Source of the DNA: Lithodes maja
Taxonomy: Eukaryota > Arthropoda > Malacostraca > Decapoda > Lithodidae
Direction: 5' to 3'
Assembly (NCBI GenBank): GCA_037953745.1
Contig: JBAKBP010012368.1
Span: 1-64,000, forward strand
Length of the DNA: 64,000 nt
The notes under the pieces are model-generated. The model did no database searches. It saw only the letters and a program-made list of their open reading frames with translations, and was not told the origin of the DNA. Of the stretch, positions 1 through 10,261 are shown one piece after another; within the stretch, counting starts at the first letter, position 1, and every line of letters begins with the position of its first letter. Made by a program: the position numbers and the translations under genes.

Positions 1-374
1 CATAGACACTTAGACTATCTCCCCGGAATGAACCGCAGGATCTTTGTAATACTAACCATTCCCTATGCTCCTAGAGATTCAGATTTAGATTCAGATTATT
101 TTCTTCTGTTAAATATACAACGGCTGTTCATACAATAAATTAATTTTAAACAAATTACATAATGCATACTACATTAACAGTGTCATTAAGAGTTTACAGA
201 TAAATAACTCCTGCCAGAAATACGTTAAACGTATATAATATTATTTTTATTAATCTCACCACCACACCCCCAATGAAATTAATTAATTAAAGTATATATG
301 ATTAATTTATATATATAAAATAGATTAATAATAGATTAAAAATATGTAGAACGAGAGAGAGAGAGAGAAAGTAA
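1..374. other. AT-rich sequence, nothing recognised
   Basis: The stretch is AT-rich with a short GA microsatellite near 351-369. I see no coding potential, inverted repeat or RNA gene. Family B LINE similarity begins only after it. Confidence 0.5.
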
Positions 375-605
375 TCCGTCAGTATGAAAGAATGAAGAAA
401 TCTGTGATGGATGCTAGGGTGTATAAGGGTATTGGAGGGGGTCTGTCTGATCATTATGTAGTAGTAGCTAAGGTTAGGATACAAAAGAAGTGGGTGAGGA
501 GAGCTGGAGGAGGGTGGAGAGGCTACAGGAGGAGGAAATCAGGGAAGAGTACAGGAGAGCAGTAGAAAGACGACTAGGTGGGTTCGACCTGGAAGATATG
601 GAGGA
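375..605 (+). mobile_element. Family B (RTE-like) LINE, end of endonuclease domain
   Basis: Around 410-510 the plus strand encodes DARVYKGIGGGLSDHYVVV, containing the SDH signature that closes an APE-type endonuclease. The reading runs to 605, where a minus-strand LINE interrupts it. Joining 605 to 2556 keeps the frame (…GFDLEDMEE / ISKVFKEEV…), so this is the upstream half of the element at 2556-4473. The N-terminal part of the endonuclease is missing, as expected of a 5'-truncated LINE. The clade label rests on the downstream RT and C-terminal sequence and is tentative. Confidence 0.65.
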
Positions 606-2545
606 TTTTTTTTTTTTTTTTTTTTCCTATGTGATTGAGGGAGGCAAAAGGCAGAACTGCCTATAGCGAGTGCCTCCCCCATAGTTGAAAGAGTGACAGG
701 GCCAAAATCAAGGGACGTTTGAGCCAAAATGCCTGGACACACAGAGTTTGAAGCAATTTAAGTCATAGGAAGAGGGAAAGACTGATTCTGGGAGAGAGTT
801 CCAGAGCTCAGCTGTTGAGTAGAAGAAAGTTTGAGAGTAACATTTCACTCTTGGATTGGAGAGTTGCACAGAGTAGGGGTGGGATTGAGTTGCAAGACGG
901 GTACCACGTGCCCTACGTAAAGGAGGTGGTATACACTGGGAAAGCTCTGAGGAACACTGATTATTATAGTAGCGATGGAATAGCGAGAGAGATGAAACAT
1001 TGCGGCGGAGAGAGAGAGATTGCAGAGAGTTGGTGAGTGGACGGGAGTTAATGATACGAAAGGCCTTCCTTTCAACTTTGTCTAGGAGAGCGGTGTGAGA
1101 GGAACCTCCCCACACATGTGAACAATACTCAATACAAGGACGCACTATGCCCCTGTACAGAGCAAGAAGCTGTGCAGGGGAAAAGAACCCCCTAAGGCGG
1201 TTGAGCACACCCAGCTTCTGGGAGGCTGCCTTAGCAAGACTGGTAATATGGTCCTTCCAACTGAGAGCAGAAGAAAAGGAGACACCAAGAATATTGAGAG
1301 AAGATGAAGGATTGATTTTTGTATTGTTGAAGAATAAGGGATAGTCCACTGGGAGTTCCTTACGGGTAGATAGATGGAGAAATTGGGTTTTGGAAGCATT
1401 AAAGGTAACAAGTTTTCTCCGCCCCAATTGGAGATAGTATTTAGATCAGAATTTAAGAGTTCTATGGCTTCATTACGTTTGTCGTTGAGGGATTGCTAGC
1501 TGGGGCGTTCTGAAAAACTAATGGAGTAGTGTAAGGTTGAGTCGTCTGCATATGAATGGATGGGAATTGAGGTACAGTTGAGATAATTTATAAAAATTAG
1601 AAAGATAATAGGAGATCGGACAGAGCCCTGAGGAACACCGGAGTTTATAGGGTGAGGAAGTGAACAATGGCCGTCCACAACCGCGGCTATGGAACGGCCG
1701 GAAAGGAAATTAGAGACAAAGGCACAGATAGAGGGATAGAAACCGAAGGAGGGTAGTTTAGAAATTAAAGATTTGTGCCAGACTCTATCGAAGGCTTTCG
1801 ATATGTCTAGTGCAATAGAATAAGTCTCACCGAATTCACGAAAGGAGGATGACCAAGAGTTAGTAAGATATGAAAGAAGATCACCAGTAGAGCGACCCTT
1901 AACACATTCCGAGCGGCCTAGGCCATAACTTCTACTACCTGCCAAGCTGGGGGTTTTACCCTAAAACGACCTTGGTTCCGTGCTCTTTTTCATGCATAAA
2001 CAAGAGCCAGAGCGTAATACAATTATGTATCCCTGAAAGGGCGTAAATTGAGCTTTCCAATGACACCAGAACCATCCTTCTACGACCACGCGTTCTCCTG
2101 CAACGATTGTGCAACACGAGTGCAAAAACCCTAAAATAAGGTAATTTCCTTACATAAATCCCTGTGTAGGGAGGTAGAGAGTATGGATGAGTGTGGAGGG
2201 GGCCTCAGTCGTCGCGCGGGAGCCGTGCCGACCGGTCAGAGGGAACCTACGCTCCTCCCACCACTCGGCTCTCTCTCAGAGCACATTACGTGCTCAAAAT
2301 TGCATGCGACTATAGCCGAACCCCGCTCTTTAGGTTGGGGTTCTCTTGTCCGACTATAACCGGGCGCCGCCAAAGAGGGGTTAAGGAAGCCATACTGGCA
2401 ATCTGAGAGCAGATTATGAGAAGAGAAATGCTTAAGAAATTTGGAAGCAAGAATAGTTTCAAAAACTTTAGAAAGACAAGAGATGAGAGTAATTGGACGA
2501 TAGTTGGAGGGTTGAGAGCGGTCACCCTTCTTTGGGACAGGTTAA
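606..2545 (-). mobile_element. Family A (Jockey-like) LINE, 5'-truncated, inserted in family B
   Basis: The minus strand matches the better copy at 50.7-53.2 kb. It encodes the RT core (block around 1496-1945 with GVPQGS and SYADDST) and the C-terminal region (708-1427). A poly(A) tail appears as a T run at 606-625. The flanks are ATATGGAGGA (596-605) and ATGTGGAGGA (2546-2555), a 10-bp target duplication with one mismatch. The 5' end is lost within the RT-proximal region. The RT is broken by frameshifts and by a TTAA element at 1903-2380. In one RT motif VLSP has become VRSP. It cannot be active. Confidence 0.85.
1903..2380. mobile_element. TTAA-flanked non-autonomous element (piggyBac-type target), 478 bp
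   Basis: The insertion is bounded by TTAA at 1899-1902 and 2381-2384. In the intact family A copy near 52,045 the same position reads gacccTTAAggaagcc without insert, so this copy shows an exact TTAA duplication. Ends are CACATTCCGAGCGGC and, on the opposite strand, CCCCTCTTTGGCGGC, weak terminal inverted repeats. Internal sequence around 1985-2060 is the reverse complement of part of the element at 53,784-54,236, so the two appear related. No transposase is encoded. Confidence 0.75.
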
Positions 2546-2555
2546 ATGTGGAGGA

Positions 2556-4473
2556 GATAAGCAAGGTGTTTAAGGAAGAGGTCTGTGCAGCATGTGAGGA
2601 GGTGTGTGGGAGTGAGGAGAAGAGGGAGGGGAGTAAAAGGTACAGCATGGTGGACAGAAGAGGTAAAAATAGCTGTGGAAGATAAGAAGAAAGTGTATAG
2701 AGTGGTTGGGTATTAGAGAGATTGAAGATTTGGAGAGGCAGAAACGAGCGAGGTACGTGGAGAGAAAGAGAGTGGTGAAGAGAGTAGTGAAGGAAAGTAA
2801 GAGAAGAGTAGATGAGGAATTTGGAAGGAATCTGAGCGTAAAATGGAGGGAGTGTAAGAAACTGTTCTGGAAAGAAGTAAAAAAAGTTAGGGAAGGTAGC
2901 AAGGGAAACAGTAAGAGTGTGAAAGATAAGAATGGGAGAATGCTAGCCGAGAAGCAAGAGAGAGTATAAAGATGGAGGGAGTACTTCAACGAGTTGCTAA
3001 ATGTAAGGAATGAAGAGCCAGCAAACATAGTTGGATGGGGTATGGGAAGGAGAAGAGGAGAAGTAGTGGAGGAGGAGGTGGGGATCAGGAGGTCATAAGT
3101 GTGGGAAGCCATGAAAAGAGTGAAGTTGGGGAAAGCACCAGGAACAGATGGAGTGTGTGGGGAAATGTCGAGGTATGGTGGTGAGACAGTGATCGAATGG
3201 GTATGGAAAATGTGCAAACTAGCACGGGAGAAGGGGAATACACCCGATGACTGGAAGACTGGCATAATAGTCCCCCTATATAAGGGCAAAGGGGAAAGAG
3301 GAGTGTGTGGTAACTACCGAGGAATATGTCTTTTAAGCGTAGTAGGGAAGGTGTACAGTAGGGTAGTGATTGAGAGAGTGAGATTGAGAACGGAGAAATG
3401 GATAGGCGACGAGCAGGGAGGTTTTAGGAAGGGAAGAGGATGTGTAGATCAGATTTTTACCCTGAATTGTGTTGTGGAGAAATATATGGAGAAGAAACAA
3501 AAGGTGTATGTTGCCTTTATGGACTTGGAGAAGGCCTATGACAGAGTGGATAGAGAAAGCATGTGGAAAGTACTTAGAATATATGGAGTAGATGGCAAGT
3601 TGCTGAAAGCAGTGAAGAGCATGTATGAGGGTGCAAAGGCGGAAGTACGTGTGGAGAATGACCAGAGCGAGTTCTTTGACCCGAGTGTTGGGTTGAAACA
3701 GGGGTGTGTGATGTCGCCGTGGTTGTTTACTGTATATATGGATGGAGTCATGAAAGAAATACTAGGAAAAGCAGTGGATGTTGGTGTATCGCTGAAAAGG
3801 GAGGGCAATGAGTGGAAGCTGCCTATACTGCTGTTTGCGGATGATACAGTTCTGATGAGCGATAATGAATGGGAGTTGCAGGGTCTGGTAAATGAGTTTG
3901 GAAAAGTGTGCGAAAAACGGAATTTGAAGGTAAATGCGGGAAGAGCAAGGTTATGGTCTTCGAAAGGGTTGAAGTCACAGAGTGTGAGGTGAAGTTGAAC
4001 GGTCAGGCTATGGAGATTGTCAGCTCTTTTAAGTATCTGGGCAGTGTGTTGAGTAAGGATGGGACTATGGATGAAGAAATGCGGGAGAGGGTGCAACAGG
4101 GGAAGAGGGTTGTAGGAACGTTGAAAGCAGTAACAAGAAATAGAGTGGTCAGTATGGAAGTGAAGAAGTCCTTGCATGACAGTGTGGTAATCCCGACACT
4201 AACTTACGGAAGCGAAGCATGGATGTTCGGGAAGAGACTCAGACCAAGCGTGAGAGCGGTGGAAATGAGTTACTTGAGAAGTGCGTGCGGAGTTACATGG
4301 AGGGATAGACAGACGAATGAGGAAGTAAGAAGGAGGTGTGGTGTGGAGGTAGATGTGCTGGAAAGTGTGAAAAGGAACAACTTGAGATGTTTCGGCCGTA
4401 TGGAAAGCGAGATTGACTAAGAGGGTGTACGAGAGAGAGGTGGAAGGATGGAGTGAGGAAGTATATGAATGAA
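2556..4473 (+). mobile_element. Family B (RTE-like) LINE: linker, reverse transcriptase and C-terminus
   Basis: A basic linker (2706-2969) leads to an RT block (3099-3992) with KAPGTDGV, FMDLEKAYDRV, GLKQGCVMSPWLF and the catalytic FADD box near 3835-3850. A frameshift near 3940 moves the reading to 3908-4420 (YLGS, LTYGSEAW, VTWRDRQTNEE). There is one stop at 2967-2969. These blocks are typical of RTE-type LINEs, which copy their RNA at a nicked target. The 3' end continues after an insertion at 4488-5333. Related fragments lie at 30,297 and 32,589. It is a decayed copy, not a host gene. Confidence 0.85.
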
Positions 4474-4487
4474 GGCGGTGCTGGTTG

Positions 4488-5333
4488 TTGTTGTTCCTTA
4501 AGCTGCCTGGCCGAACAGCCCCGAGACCCTGAGGAAGGCCATGGCCGCGATCGGGCTTTCCCACAGAGCTCTCATTGAGCGTAGATTGTGTTGTTGGCGT
4601 AAGTGGTTGTGTGAAATGTAGTCTTCTATGATGTGTTTGATGGTATGGGGTGCTGTGTTACATCCCGGGCAGGTGTCGACGACGGAGTCATCGTCTCTTC
4701 TGATAGCTCAGAAGAGCTGGATGGTGTCCGCATCTCAGCCTGGCCAGGTGGACTCTGTCTTCGCGAGGAAGGGAGGATTCGGAAGGATGGATTTCGGGAG
4801 GTCGTGCTTGCAGCTGCGTGTTGTCTATGAGTGAGTGGATGGATCGGCGAGAGATATGAGTATGGATGTGCTTCTGGAAGTTGGTTTGGGGTGGGCAGGG
4901 AGGGACAGTATTTGTGTGTGATAACGTGTGCTGGGTGTTGTTTTGATATTTCTTGGTGTCTGTGGGTGTGTTGCCATGTAGTGTAGTGGGTGGTTTTGGT
5001 TCGTAGAGGCTGCTAACAGAAATTGGCTGTCTCTCATGTCCAGATGGTCTTTGACTTTGAGGACTTTGGTTTCTTGATGTAGGTGATCTGTGGGTGTAGT
5101 AGCTGTGCAGCCTGTAATGATTTTTAGGGCTTTGTTTTGAATAGTTTGTAACGTCTTGTGATGTGTTTCAGCTAGGTTAGAAGCCCAGGCTGGGCTTGCG
5201 TATTCCATCACTGATCTTATGTATTGTTTATAAACTGTGGTGGTGGTTTCTTTGTTGTGTCCAAATTTTGTGTGAGCAAGTGACCTGAGGGCGTTAAGTC
5301 TGGGTGTCAGTTTCTTTTTCGTGTTTGTGGTGT
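4488..5333 (-). mobile_element. Family D (Jockey-like) LINE 3' fragment with (CAA)n tail
   Basis: The minus strand encodes the end of an RT ORF: KQYIRSVMEYASPAWASN and LQTIQNKALKIITGC in 4825-5333, then a cysteine-containing C-terminus (DTCPGCNTAPHTIKHI) and LFGQAA just before the tail. The 3' tail is (CAA)n, seen as gttgttgtt at 4488. Perfect 14-bp target duplications GGCGGTGCTGGTTG flank it at 4474-4487 and 5334-5347. The 5' end is truncated within the RT ORF. Its last roughly 70 bp are shared with the SINEs at 16,049 and 48,809. Confidence 0.85.
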
Positions 5334-5347
5334 GGCGGTGCTGGTTG

Positions 5348-5456
5348 GGAGGAGGGGCGTAGACTGACTGGGGACAGAGGTGCATGGGGGCGGTTCGTTC
5401 GTGGCCACCACTTCGGGGATCACGGCGTCAGGCAATAGATAGATAGATAAATAGAT
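5348..5456 (+). mobile_element. Family B LINE, 3' terminus with (ATAG)n tail
   Basis: This is the continuation of the family B element after the family D insertion. It matches the 3' ends of the copies at 31,040-31,155 and, inverted, 32,589-32,720, including the motif GGGGCGGTTCGTTCGTGGCC region. It ends in an ATAG-type microsatellite (5435-5456), the usual kind of tail for RTE-like elements. Confidence 0.8.
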
Positions 5457-5818
5457 GAAAGGTACCGAGTATACACTAGTACAAGCGACAAGTGTAGTTT
5501 GTCACTAGTACTTAAGCTTTGTTCGCCGTTCGAGTGAAAGCTGCTAACATGACACAAAGGCCTTACTGCTAGGTATTGGCAACACTGCCCGAGTGTCAGT
5601 CAGCTTTCTCACCAGCCACAATCAGTTACTCCCCAGCTTTCGTGAGTGATGCATCATGTCGCGCCATGGAAAAATAATTTTTAGCAAACATGGGTGGTAT
5701 TGAGGGCTACATAAATTGTAGGGGTAAAAATCAATTAGCTACATGAAAAATTATCTGTTTACCAATACCTTTAACGAAGTACGTAATCCTCAACTAACTC
5801 CGTCTTATCATTCCAAGA
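5457..5818. other. Unique-looking sequence, nothing recognised
   Basis: No coding block, inverted repeat or copy elsewhere in the window was noticed. It lies upstream of the receptor-like exon copies and could be intron or flank of that gene, but no splice donor could be assigned. Confidence 0.4.
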
Positions 5819-5945
5819 CCTTCGAGCAACACACAACCGGGATAATCAACAGAAGCAAGCACAAATACTACTGTAGTCCTAATATATTTCTTGCAAGAGG
5901 AATATGACCAATCGGAATCAGCATTTTTTTCACAGTTTCCCCTAG
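5819..5945 (+). pseudogene. Decayed tandem copy of the receptor-like terminal exon
   Basis: Directly after an AG (…cattccAAG) the plus strand reads TFEQHTTGIINRSKHKYY, matching AFEQHTAGIVDRSKLKYQ of the exon at 6125. A stop codon (tga at 5905-5907) follows, then PIGI, which aligns with PIGI of the intact copy. The remainder has lost the transmembrane segment. The spacing of about 300 bp suggests local tandem duplication of one exon with decay of the upstream copy. It could alternatively be a divergent alternative exon, but the internal stop argues against that. Confidence 0.55.
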
Positions 5946-6124
5946 ACCCCTTCAAATCAAGTCCCACCAAACATTGCTTCAAGCTAAATTTGTATGTTTT
6001 TCATTAGATTTATGTCCTAGCCAAATGCTGGTTTCTTTTTATTGCTAGCTTGTTGTCGCTCACCAGGCATAACACCCAAAATTATTAGGCGATCTTCACA
6101 AATAACACCATCTTTCTATTTCAG

Positions 6125-6323
6125 AGCCTTCGAGCAGCACACGGCTGGAATCGTCGACAGGAGTAAGCTCAAGTACCAGCCCCATACCTCCTCCTGCACC
6201 CCCGACCCCATAGAACCAATAGGGATCACGCAATTGGTCACTGCCTTCATCCTATTGGCCGGGATGATGGTCCTCTCTGTGGACCTTTTAGTTGTAGAGA
6301 AGACTGTTTACAAGAGGCCCTGA
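6125..6323 (+). CDS. Terminal exon of an ionotropic receptor-like protein (partial)
   Basis: A pyrimidine-rich splice acceptor (ttctatttcag, ending 6124) precedes an open exon that ends with TGA at 6321-6323. It encodes about 65 residues: a soluble segment (AFEQHTAGIVDRSKLKYQ), a cysteine in TSSC, PIGI, then a hydrophobic helix (LVTAFILLAGMMVLSVDLLV) and a short basic tail EKTVYKR. This order (end of ligand-binding lobe, conserved Cys, final transmembrane helix, short cytoplasmic tail) fits the C-terminus of variant ionotropic glutamate receptors, chemosensory channels of arthropods. Upstream exons are not visible in the window. The assignment is by architecture only; another membrane protein is possible. 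Confidence 0.55.
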
Positions 6324-6640
6324 GAGAGGGAGCAGAGACTGAATATCTTGTTAAGAGAGAGTGGAAGTGAAAGATGAAATGCGATTATTTTGTTTTTGAA
6401 ACAGTTATAAATGTTGCTGGTAATTGAATAATGTCTACGGTATCTAAAAATATTCATAGATAAAAAAAACTATTAGGACTAGAAAGTTCATTGTTATTTC
6501 ATTTTCTTTCTCATGCAATGAGCTACAGTATATGTACAACTATAATTCATAGCTATAAACCTCACAAGAACCAAATAAACCGAACATGATATAAACCAAT
6601 TATTGCACGAGCATACTATTTTGTATTATATTCATAGGCC
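6324..6640. other. AT-rich, possible 3' UTR of the receptor-like exon
   Basis: The sequence after the stop codon is AT-rich and non-coding. An AATAAA-type hexamer occurs at about 6574-6579 (ccAAATAAAccg), a candidate poly(A) signal. Nothing else is recognised before the target duplication of the I-like LINE at 6641. Confidence 0.35.
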
Positions 6641-7156
6641 TATAGAAAATATTCCCCCTTGCCACATGACTCGTTGCCGCCGTTTGGGGGCTTCCGGGCT
6701 TGTAGGTGGAGCGGCCAAGGTTCTTGGCCGCTCTCCCTATCACCTCCAACTAATTTTGTCATGTTCTTTTCTTTCTCCTCCTTTCTAGTTTTCGTTTTTC
6801 CCTCTTCCGCTTTCTCCTGGGGCTGCCATCAGAGGCCGGTCTCCCACCCTTGAACTTTTGTGGTCCCGTCCCTCCCTTCCCTTCCGGTTGACTTCCCTGT
6901 TTGCTTCCTTCCTTTCTCTTTAACTGCTTCGGAGGTTCTAGTTTCCTTAGGGCTTCGCCTTGGTGTCTCTGATCACTGCTGAGTTGGCAGAGTCCACCTG
7001 GCGACAGGTGCTGCCGGCCAGGGCTCGCAAGGCTCGTTGCTGGAGGATAGGCACTATCGGGTTGCTTTGGGGTTTCTGACTCTCTTCTCTCTTCCCAGTG
7101 AGTGTGTCAGGTGACTACGCCGGCCCCGTTCTCCGTGGGACAAAGCTGCAGGACAA

Positions 7157-9563
7157 ATGCCCGGGTTGTACAAGGTCCCTAGCTCAAAGCCGAGACCTGT
7201 CCCATCTCAATTGGCCGCATTCTGGGTTTCGTGGCCCTGCGGAGGTCTTTCTCCCTTTCGTTACCAGGGGCACCTGGTAACCGCAGTATCTTCTTCCATG
7301 CTTTACCCCCTTTTCTCTTGCTATGGTGACGACTTCTGCTTTTTTCCCTGTTCTTCCCTGTTTATGGCTTCTGCTTTAGTGGTTCCGGTGAGTGAGCCCC
7401 TTGTGGCATGCAGCCTGCCACTTGGGGGTCTGTTGTCTGGCTGTCAGTCCGATTCACCGCGGGAGCACGGTGAGTCTGGGATGGTTTTGGGTGCTCTCGA
7501 CCGGCCCGCTGAAATATCCCTCGGTCGTCGCTCGTCCCTCTCGTCCATTACCGTTCCGAATCCTTCTACTACCCTTCCATCTTCGTCACGTCTTTCTCCA
7601 CCCTCCACTACCCAGGATTTCATCTCCTCTCCTGTAGTTATTTCTGCATCTTCCTCTTCTTCCTCTTCTCCCTCTAGTCATGTCACCCTCGACCCTTTTC
7701 TGCCCTCCCTCCCTCGTTCTCTTTCCTCTTCTTCTCCAGTTTCGTCCTCTTCTCGTCCTCGCTCCTCGGTCCTCCCTATGTCCTCTCTCTTTGCACCTCC
7801 TTCCTTTACTAAGTTTTTCTCCATCCCTGCTTCTGCGCCTCTAGCCAGTGATGACCTCCTCTTCCACCTGCGTCTCCTTCAACAGGTGGGAAAGGACGTC
7901 ACCTTCCACTCCCGCCATGATGCCTCCCGTCTTGTTACCGTCCAAAACGAACTTCAGGCTACTGCTATGTCCTCTTTCGTCGATTGTTCTGGCACCCCCA
8001 TCCCGGCTCAAAAAGATCAACGACTCAACTCCTGTACAGGGACTGTCCTGATCCCCGCTTCCATCCGTCTCGGGGGTCGTCCTTTCGCGGATTGCGCCGA
8101 CCTCGTCAAGGACATCGTTGTCGCTCAAGACCACAAGGTGGTTAGTGTGGTATGCTACACTATCCCTCCTCGCGACCTTCGCCGCCATCCCGCTAACATT
8201 GCCAAGATCTCTTTTGATGGACTTTCCCTTCCTGCCCATGTTATTGTCGGTGGTACTCGCCTCCCCGTGACTGCGTCTCTTCCCCATCCACTCCAGTGTC
8301 GCAGCTGCTGGCGTTTCGGCCACCCGGCTAAGTTCTGCCGTACAGCCGCTGAGAGCCCACTCTGCCCGCGCTGTGCGCAGTCCGGACATGCCGTTGGCGA
8401 ATGTCAGTCAACGTCCCAGTTCTGCCTTAATTGCCGCGGGTCTCATTCGGCCGACTCTAAGATTTTCCCCGTTCATCTGTTCGAGTCTGAGGTTGCTGTC
8501 CTCAAAGCGAGACACGGCCTTACGCTCACCGCAGCCCGCCAAGAGGCTCGTCGCTTGGGCTTCACCCCTCAGTCATTTTCCAAGACTCTGTCTCCTCCCT
8601 CCTCTTCTTTGCCTCCCTCTACCACGACCCCCCCCCCCTGTTTCTGGTTCCTCGGTTCCTTCCACCGCCTCCGCTCCCTCCGTCCCCCCGGTCGCACCAG
8701 TTTCGTCCTCTGCCTCCCTTCCTTCTACCGGTGCTTCTCCTGGATTTTCTCCTTCCTCCTCTTCAGTCTCCTCCGTTCGTCCTTCCGTCTCTTCCTTTTC
8801 TGTCCCTTTGTCTAACACTTTCTCTGTTCTCAGTCCTTCTCCTACTTCTGCCCCTTCATCTTGCTCTCTTCCTTGTTCCTCCTCTTCTAGTCTCCCTCAA
8901 CGCTCTCACCGTTCCAAGCCTCCCCCCCGTTCTCCGTCATCTTCCTCTTCTAGTCGCCCCAAATCTCCTACTCGCTCTAAACTTCCCATCTCCTCTACCA
9001 AACGGGCTCCTGTGCTCCATTCTTCCTCGCCCGCTTCCTCTTTTAAACGTAAGGGTGGTCTCCATGATGTGCGGAGCTCAAGTCCCTGCGAGAAGAAGAA
9101 GTCGCCTCCTTCTCCTTCTGTTTCCCTTTCTCCTCTCTCCGTCCAGTCTCCTCCTCCTCCCGTCACTGCATCCCTAGATTTCTCCTACGAAACCCTACCT
9201 AAGATTGATGAATTTATCCGTTCTTCCCACCCACCACCTTCTACTGTTCATGCCGAAGTTCATCCTACCCCCTCTTCTCTCCCCCCTACCCCTCTCCCGC
9301 CTTCCCCTGCCCCGTCCTCTTCCTCCACTCCCCCTTCTGGCCTTCCTCCGGGCCCCCCTCCTCTTCCTCCTCCTGACCCTCCCCCTCTTCCTTCTCCTGC
9401 CCTTACCCCCTCCTTCTCTTCCCACCCGCCGTCCGTCCTTCCTACCTCTTCCGGCCCTCCTCCTTCCTCTCCTCTTTCTCTGTTAGACCTCCCTATGCCC
9501 CCCGGTTTCCAGTCTTCCCCTTCAACGTCTTCTCCAATTCCTGCTATTATTTCCCATCGTTAG
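7157..9563 (+). CDS. ORF1 (Gag-like, CCHC zinc knuckles) of the I-like LINE, frameshifted
   Basis: ORF1 proteins of I/Jockey-type LINEs bind element RNA. The first reading frame (7157-8815) has a Ser/Pro-rich N-terminus. Two perfect CX2CX4HX4C knuckles follow near residues 381-410 (CRSCWRFGHPAKFC and CPRCAQSGHAVGEC). A third, CLNCRGSHSADSKIFP, lacks the final cysteine. Then a C run at 8629-8638 shifts the reading to the frame ending at 9563, a long low-complexity Ser/Pro tail. The frame change is most simply a homopolymer slip. The start at 7157 is the first Met of the long frame; a later Met at 7363 is possible. Confidence 0.75.
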
Positions 9564-9684
9564 CCTCTCTTGGCTATATTTTCCACCCACGGTGTTAACT
9601 GTATTTTGTAAATATGTTGTATATAGTGTACGTCTTTTCTTCCCTCTTGTACGCGTCTTCTTTTTAATCTTTTTTGTCTTTTTA

Positions 9685-10261
9685 ATGTCCATTTTACAAT
9701 GGACCATTCGTAGTTTTGCAGCACATCGTGTTGATCTTCGTTACCTTATCTCTAGGTTTAGCCCACTTGTTATTAGTTTACAAGAATCGCGTTTATCTCA
9801 TGCCCCCTCCCCAATACCTTTTTACTCCTATGTAAGTTCTCCCCAATCCCAGTATGCTACTTGCCTCCTCGTACATCATGATGTCCCAATGTCTCCGTTA
9901 ACTATCCGTACCTCTCTTAAATGCACGCTTGCCAGAGTGTTCCTTTCACGCTGGCTTACAGTAGATTCCATATACCTTTCCCCCTCGATCCCGATCGATG
10001 TTCCAGAATTAAACAGGATCCTTTCTCTATTACCTCCACCTTTCCTCCTTTTAGGGGATTTTAATTGCAGGCATTCCCTGTGGGGTGACTCTACCGTTAA
10101 TACACAAGGTCGTTCCCTTGAGGCTCTGATTCGTACACACGATTTATTTCTTTTAAACACTGGTTCCTCTACGCATTTTGATAGCAGCACCCGTACCTTC
10201 TCATGTATTGACTTGTCTCTGTGTTCCCCTACACTATCCTTGGATTTTACTTGGAAGGTCT
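9685..10261 (+). pseudogene. ORF2 part 1 of the I-like LINE: APE endonuclease
   Basis: The start MSILQWTIRSFAAHR at 9685 is typical of the ORF2 endonuclease; the frame is open further upstream but hydrophobic and unlike the family. Recognisable blocks are LVISLQESRL (metal-binding Glu), LLGDFNCRHSLWGD (catalytic Asp/Asn region) and STRTFSCIDLSLCS. The ORF is cut at 10261 by a TG...CA insertion. Joining 10261 to 12063 restores FTWKV/FNDYCATDHFPIV, including the final Asp-His pair of the endonuclease. It nicks target DNA to prime reverse transcription in intact relatives. Confidence 0.8.

Noticed and set aside
2570..3289. 239-residue minus-strand frame
   Set aside because: It is the shadow of the family B LINE ORF, composed of Ser/Leu/Phe-rich low-complexity sequence.
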